Below are positions 56,240 through 64,000 of a stretch of 64,000 nt of DNA, piece after piece. The first letter of the stretch is position 1. Each line of letters opens with the position of its first letter. The stretch comes from Mesorhizobium denitrificans (GTDB lineage Bacteria > Pseudomonadota > Alphaproteobacteria > Rhizobiales > Rhizobiaceae). The stretch covers positions 293,753-357,752 of the forward strand of contig NZ_QURN01000005.1 of NCBI RefSeq assembly GCF_003403035.1, in the 5' to 3' direction. The translations under genes were made by a program, and so were the position numbers. The notes below the pieces were generated by a model. That model saw nothing but the letters and a program-made list of their open reading frames with translations. It searched no databases and had not been told where the DNA came from.

Positions 56240-58534
56240 TCACGTCAAACGCGGTGCAATAGCGATAGGACGCGGTCCGCGGTTTTCCGTCGGACGATTC
56301 TGCTGGAACCACAACTGCCTGTAGAGAGCACAGCGCTCCAGCAATACCGCGTGGCTCGCAACATCAACAACCTTGCCCTGATCCAGCACGAGAATCTGAT
56401 CGCAATCAGTCAGCGAAGCAAGCCTGTGCGAAACGATAATCATCGTACGCCCGGCAGCGATCCGCTGCAAATTAGCACTGACAATCGCCTCGCTTTCAGG
56501 GTCGAGCGCACTTGTCGCCTCATCGAGAATAAGCAGGCTCGGATTGTGAATAAGCGCGCGCGCAATTGCCAGCCGCTGCCGCTGCCCCCCTGAAAGGTTC
56601 GGCGAACCCTCTTCGACATAGGTGTCGAAACCGTGCGGCATGCGCTCGACAAACTCTTCCGCCCCAGCAAGCTGCGCCGCACGCATGGCATCTGCAAGCG
56701 TAAGTCCCGCGCGGCCCGCGATAATGTTGTCCTTGATCGATCCGCGAAACAGGAAATTGTCCTGTAACACGATGCCCATGCCCTGCCGCAGATGGCGCAG
56801 GTTGATCTCCTTGAGGTCGACACCATCGACTTTGAGGAAGCCCGTATAGTCGCGGTTGATACCCTGGAGAAGTCGAGCAATGGTGGACTTGCCGGACCCG
56901 CTGCGCCCCACAATGCCGAACATCGTTCCGGCCGGAACATCGAAGCTTACTCCATCAAGCGCAGGTGTTTTCGCGCCCGAATAGCTGAAAGACAGATTGT
57001 TGAAGCTGACATCCCCGAACAGGTCAGGGCGCACGCCGGCAGAATTTGCCGCGCTTTCAAGTGGCTGGTTCAACACCGAAGCCGCTTCTGAAACAGCCGC
57101 ACCCACTTCTTCATAATCTTCAACCAATCGCGCAAGATTGACGAGCGGCTGCGCAACACGCTGCGCAAGCATCATGAAAGCAAACAGCCCACCAACCATG
57201 TATCCCGTGGTGTCGTTCAGCGCGAGATATGCGCCAAACAGCATGGTTCCCAGAACCATTGTGCGCTCGAGCGGCGTTACCAAAGTCTGCGGCCAACTCG
57301 CAAGCTGCCCAAATGCGAGACGCGCATTGCCTGCATTTGCAACGCGCTCGTCCCAAAGCGCCTCACGCTGAGGCTCAAGGCCAAGCGCTTTGACGGTCTT
57401 GATCCCAACAACCGTTTCGCTCATCGCTGCGGATTTCATCGTCTCCGCCTCGACAACCCGCTGATAGGATTTTCTCAGCGGCGGCAGGAAGGCGATGATT
57501 ATCAACACGATAAGCACCGAACAAACGACCACGATCCAGGCCAGCGTCGAATTCACAATGAACATCACCGGCAGCAGCACACATAGCGTTATCAGGTCGA
57601 GAAACGTACTTAGCAGCTTGCCAGTCAGGAATTCGCGAATGCGATAGACCTGCGCCAGATGATACATGGTTTCACCCGCCGGATGTTTCTCGAAGTAATC
57701 CAGCGGCAGCCTCAGCAATCGGCTGAAAACATGCAGATTCAGCTTGGTATCGATACGGGCGCCGACGACATTCACAATCAAACGGCGCGCATGACCAAGC
57801 AAGGTTTCATAGAGAAATGCCGTAGCAACAATCGCTGAAAGCAGGATCAGCGTCGGTACGCTGTTGAACTGCAGCACCTTGTTGACGACCGTCATGACGA
57901 TCAGCGGAGGCAAAACGGTCAGCACGCTCAGTGCGATTGACGCTATCGCAATGTCGCGAAGCGGCTTGGCTTCGATACGCACAAGTGTCGCAAGCCAGCC
58001 GAGCGTGAAGGGTGCATCCGCAACTTGCAGCGAACGCGCAGCTCGCAGCAGCACCACCTCCCCGTTCCAGGCATTCGTCAAGCGAAGTTCGTCTATCGCC
58101 CGCGCTTCAGCACCTTCCGGATCGTTTGCGCTCTTGAGAAAGACGACATTGCGATCCGCATCCGAACCTATCAGAAGCACCGCGCCGCCATCTTTGAGCA
58201 AAAGCACGATTGGGCCCGGTGCCTGCAGCTTGATAAGATGAGACCAGTTCACGCGTACGGCGCGCGCCCACATGCCGCCGCGCCGCGCCCATTCAGCAAG
58301 AGCTGCCGCGTTTGGTGTCTGCTCGCGACAATCACGCGTGTCCAGTTCTATGCCATGAAAGCGTGCAGCGACCTGAATCGCTTTTATGCGCGCAGGAAGG
58401 GTCTCAGTTGGTCCGTGATGCCCATCACCGCCCTTGGCTGATCGCTCGGACCCACCGGCAACAGCCGCCAGCTTCGTCGAAACATCACGCCGATTTTCCG
58501 GCTGGCCGATGTTGCTATCAGGAGATGCCTGCAC
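56240..58534 (-). CDS. Type I secretion ABC exporter with degenerate C39-like domain
   Basis: The 764-residue exporter begins with a C39-like domain (about residues 45-175, IKAIQVAARFHGIELDTRDC). The catalytic Cys of bacteriocin C39 peptidases is absent, so it should bind substrate without cleaving it, as in HlyB. The membrane domain spans about 190-470. The nucleotide-binding domain has Walker A (GRSGSGKST), signature LSGGQRQR and Walker B (LLILDEATSALD). The gene starts at GTG. It lies 93 bases after the collagen-like gene, separated by a perfect hairpin. It is the probable exporter of that protein. Confidence 0.94.
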   Translation of the reverse strand: MQASPDSNIGQPENRRDVSTKLAAVAGGSERSAKGGDGHHGPTETLPARIKAIQVAARFHGIELDTRDCREQTPNAAALAEWARRGGMWARAVRVNWSHLIKLQAPGPIVLLLKDGGAVLLIGSDADRNVVFLKSANDPEGAEARAIDELRLTNAWNGEVVLLRAARSLQVADAPFTLGWLATLVRIEAKPLRDIAIASIALSVLTVLPPLIVMTVVNKVLQFNSVPTLILLSAIVATAFLYETLLGHARRLIVNVVGARIDTKLNLHVFSRLLRLPLDYFEKHPAGETMYHLAQVYRIREFLTGKLLSTFLDLITLCVLLPVMFIVNSTLAWIVVVCSVLIVLIIIAFLPPLRKSYQRVVEAETMKSAAMSETVVGIKTVKALGLEPQREALWDERVANAGNARLAFGQLASWPQTLVTPLERTMVLGTMLFGAYLALNDTTGYMVGGLFAFMMLAQRVAQPLVNLARLVEDYEEVGAAVSEAASVLNQPLESAANSAGVRPDLFGDVSFNNLSFSYSGAKTPALDGVSFDVPAGTMFGIVGRSGSGKSTIARLLQGINRDYTGFLKVDGVDLKEINLRHLRQGMGIVLQDNFLFRGSIKDNIIAGRAGLTLADAMRAAQLAGAEEFVERMPHGFDTYVEEGSPNLSGGQRQRLAIARALIHNPSLLILDEATSALDPESEAIVSANLQRIAAGRTMIIVSHRLASLTDCDQILVLDQGKVVDVASHAVLLERCALYRQLWFQQNRPTENRGPRPIAIAPRLT

Positions 58535-58566
58535 CGTAGCTCGCCCTATTCCGATTCAAATGTGTT

Positions 58567-58601
58567 CAAAGCGCGGATAGGAAAAACCCATCCGCGCTTT
58601 G
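58567..58601 (-). terminator. Intercistronic hairpin between collagen-like gene and exporter
   Basis: CAAAGCGCGGAT (58567-58578) and ATCCGCGCTTTG (58590-58601) form a perfect 12-bp stem with an 11-base loop. On the minus strand it follows the collagen-like gene by 26 bases and precedes the exporter start by 32. No T-run follows. It could be a partial terminator that gives more substrate mRNA than exporter mRNA, or an mRNA-stabilising stem. Confidence 0.6.
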
Positions 58602-58627
58602 TAATTCAGACCTCAGACGATCCCAGA

Positions 58628-62220
<3,593 letters not shown>

Positions 62221-62673
62221 GCTTTCCTCCCGTGCTGAACCGCCGCAAGCCTGAGCGGAAGTTGAGGATAGAAAAAATGCCAACAGGCAAAACAACGTAC
62301 AGCAAAAGACTCTCGCGCCCTGAAAGGGCGCGCGACAACTTGCGCAGACGATGATGTTTCTTCCTCCCCGAGGCCGCTTGGCCCGTGCTACCTACTTCGG
62401 CAAACATATAAAAAGTTGCACGAATCGTGGGCATCGCAAACTAGAAGATGTATACTTCCTTAAGCGTAAAGCCTACTCCATTTGGCTGATGCTTTTTGAA
62501 AAAAATCAAAAATATCAAAAGCTTGCAGGAGTGCGTCTATTTTGCCCTCATTCACGGTTTTTTCATCATTCATGATGTGGACAGATTCATCGGAAGGCCA
62601 AAATCAGGCCTCGATTGACTCGACGCAGAAGGTTGGGAACTCTGCGCGCTGACAATCGTTTGGCGGGGCGGCG
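62221..62673. promoter_or_regulatory. Divergent intergenic region of the collagen-like locus
   Basis: The 453 bases between the small gene (minus) and the glycosyltransferase gene (plus) hold both promoters. The part from about 62400 to 62575 is clearly AT-richer than its surroundings. A 7-bp stem (CGCGCCC / GGGCGCG, 62314-62332) lies in the leader of the minus operon, with TTTT shortly downstream on that strand. CATCAT-TC-ATGATG at 62564-62577 is a perfect inverted repeat 97 bases before the glycosyltransferase start and could be an operator. I found no protein-coding gene here. Confidence 0.4.
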
Positions 62674-63792
62674 ATGAGCACCATCGGTCTGAATATGATC
62701 GTGAAGAACGAGGCGAAGATAATTCTCAATTGTCTCGCCAGCGTTCGCTCGCTGGTGGATTATGTTCTGATCGTCGACACGGGTTCGACGGATGGCACAC
62801 AAGATCTGATAAGGAATTTCCTTCAGCAGGCTGGCATCGCAGGCAAGGTGATAGAAGAGCCTTGGCGCAATTTTGCCGACAACCGAACGTCCGCACTCAA
62901 TGCTTTGAGACAGATCTCAGGCGTGGATTATACGCTCTTGATGGACGCAGATGACCTTCTTGTTCTGGAGCCGGATTTCGATCCAAAATCGTTCAAGTCA
63001 TCGCTCTCGGCGGATATTTACGATCTGAAGATCGTGCACGGCGATATATATTTCTTTCGCCCTGCACTCTTCCGCAACGCGTTGAATTTTTCGTTCAAAG
63101 CCGTGCTGCATGAATATCTGGAAGCTCCACCGGAAGCGAAGTCGCGACAGACCGCAAATGGCATTTACATCAAAACCACGGCTGGAGGCGCGCGAAGCGC
63201 CAACCCCGACAAATATAAAGACGACGCCAAGCTGCTGGAAAATGCGCTGGAAACAGAGACGGATCCCTTTCTCATATCGCGCTACACTTTCTATCTCGCT
63301 CAAAGCTACCGCGATTGCGGGGAGCGCGAACTGGCTTTGAAAAACTATCTCCGTCGCGCGGAGATGGGATATTGGGATCAGGAAGTGTATGTCAGCCGAT
63401 GGGAGGCAGCCAATCTGATGGCCGCGCTTGGCCGACCATTCGATGACGTCGTAGCCGCCTATGAAACCGCTATAAAGATCGTACCCGAACGAGCCGAAGC
63501 ATTCCATTCGGCTAGCCGGTACTGCCGCAATCAGCGGCACTTCAAAAAGGGCTTCGAATTCGCAAAGCGCGCGCTAGGGTTCCAGCAGCCCGCCGGGCTT
63601 TTCGTCCAACCTTGGGTCTACGACTACGCCCTGCTCGACGAGTATGCCGTGAATGGATATTGGGCCGACTCGTACTACGAGTCGCTCGACGCGTGCCTAA
63701 AACTACTTGAAAGTGATAAAACGCCCCAAGACATGCGCAAGCGCGTTGCCGCGAACGCGCGCTTTGCTTTTGAAAAGCTTCCAAAGCCATAA
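62674..63792 (+). CDS. GT2-family glycosyltransferase with C-terminal TPR-like region
   Basis: The 372-residue cytoplasmic enzyme starts with the GT2 nucleotide-binding half: STIGLNMIVKNEAKIILNCL, then VLIVDTGSTDGTQDLI and the metal-binding LLMDADDLLVLEP (DxD-type). The part from about residue 190 is helical and TPR-like (RYTFYLAQSYRDCGERELAL). GT2-plus-TPR proteins often glycosylate proteins or peptides. It is divergent from the collagen-like operon, whose protein exposes over 200 Thr in Gly-X-Thr repeats, so it is a candidate for glycosylating them. This link rests on proximity only. GGGG precedes the ATG. Confidence 0.88.
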   Translation: MSTIGLNMIVKNEAKIILNCLASVRSLVDYVLIVDTGSTDGTQDLIRNFLQQAGIAGKVIEEPWRNFADNRTSALNALRQISGVDYTLLMDADDLLVLEPDFDPKSFKSSLSADIYDLKIVHGDIYFFRPALFRNALNFSFKAVLHEYLEAPPEAKSRQTANGIYIKTTAGGARSANPDKYKDDAKLLENALETETDPFLISRYTFYLAQSYRDCGERELALKNYLRRAEMGYWDQEVYVSRWEAANLMAALGRPFDDVVAAYETAIKIVPERAEAFHSASRYCRNQRHFKKGFEFAKRALGFQQPAGLFVQPWVYDYALLDEYAVNGYWADSYYESLDACLKLLESDKTPQDMRKRVAANARFAFEKLPKP

Positions 63793-63796
63793 AGCA

Positions 63797-63830
63797 GCAT
63801 CAGGCCCGGATTTTGGTCCGAGCCTGATGC
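63797..63830. terminator. Bidirectional-type terminator hairpin
   Basis: GCATCAGGC-C-CGGA (63797-63810) and TCCG-A-GCCTGATGC (63817-63830) form a long stem with one mismatch and a six-base loop. It lies between the glycosyltransferase stop (five bases away) and the stop of the convergent LuxR-type gene, and can serve both. The T-tract is poor on either side. Confidence 0.65.
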
Positions 63831-63858
63831 AACGTTCTGCGCGAATTGCGCGTCCAGA

Positions 63859-64000
63859 TTAGAAACGAGCAGCGGCAAGCTCCGCCGGGAACATCTCATT
63901 GATCTTACAGGCAACCTCGGTACGATTCGTCGCCTTGAGCTTGCGCATGATGTTGCGGATGTGAACCTTGACGGTGCTTTCACGCAGGTTCAGTTCATAG
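63859..64000 (-). CDS. LuxR/NarL-type transcriptional regulator, C-terminal part (cut by window edge)
   Basis: Only the last 47 codons are in the window. They encode the end of a LuxR-type helix-turn-helix: YELNLRESTVKVHIRNIMRK, then LKATNRTEVACKINEMF and a stop after AAARF. The ESTVKVHIRNIMRKL stretch is the DNA-recognition helix region of the FixJ/NarL group. Its receiver or signal domain lies outside. It converges on the glycosyltransferase gene and could regulate the collagen-like locus, but this is unproven. Confidence 0.85.
   Translation of the reverse strand, partial: YELNLRESTVKVHIRNIMRKLKATNRTEVACKINEMFPAELAAARF

Overview
The window looks like a chromosomal segment of a Hyphomicrobiales (Rhizobiales) alphaproteobacterium, probably near the Phyllobacteriaceae or Brucellaceae. 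The signs are a ccoNOQP-ccoGHIS (fixNOQP-fixGHIS) cluster with FixK/FNR boxes, a ureD-A-J-B-C-E-F-G urease operon, a TamA/TamB pair, a DUF2778 envelope protein, and an ABC ATPase carrying the C-terminal helix-hairpin-helix tail that rhizobial NuoE proteins also carry. Base composition looks moderately GC-rich throughout. I found no rRNA, tRNA, IS element, prophage or CRISPR array.

Layout. 1-311: start of a dihydropyrimidine dehydrogenase subunit (preT), cut by the window edge. 534-7669: a lytic transglycosylase-like lipoprotein, then a minus-strand peptide-type ABC transporter (binding protein, two permeases, fused double ATPase). 7984-15543: alpha-2-macroglobulin and penicillin-binding protein 1C. 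15581-23966: a DASS-type transporter and the tamAB pair. 24206-26316: an ECF42-type sigma factor with its DGPF/YCII partner and a plausible autoregulatory promoter, then a DUF305 protein. 26398-32123: a 3' remnant of urtE followed by a complete urease operon. 32120-40194: the cbb3 oxidase assembly genes and structural genes, each unit preceded by a perfect FNR/FixK-type palindrome. 40246-48898: a hemerythrin-like protein, an alpha/beta hydrolase, an aldo/keto reductase, a DUF2778 protein, adenine deaminase, and a HisD-family dehydrogenase divergent from an XRE-cupin regulator. 49018-53198: a polyamine/opine-type ABC transporter.

The most unusual part is 53205-64000. Five minus-strand genes, apparently one operon, encode a small 132-residue protein, a 1065-residue protein with a DUF4347 domain and 213 collagen-like Gly-X-Thr triplets, a type I secretion ABC exporter with a peptidase-dead C39-like domain, an HlyD adaptor and a Sel1-repeat protein. 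A GT2 glycosyltransferase gene is divergent, and the tail of a LuxR-type regulator gene lies beyond it. The small protein and the collagen-like protein appear to share a homologous domain. Together the genes suggest a type I-secreted collagen-like surface protein that may be threonine-glycosylated. The function is inferred, not shown.

Start codons were chosen by eye from Shine-Dalgarno sequences and family length. Where this moves a start inward from the longest open frame, the entry says so.
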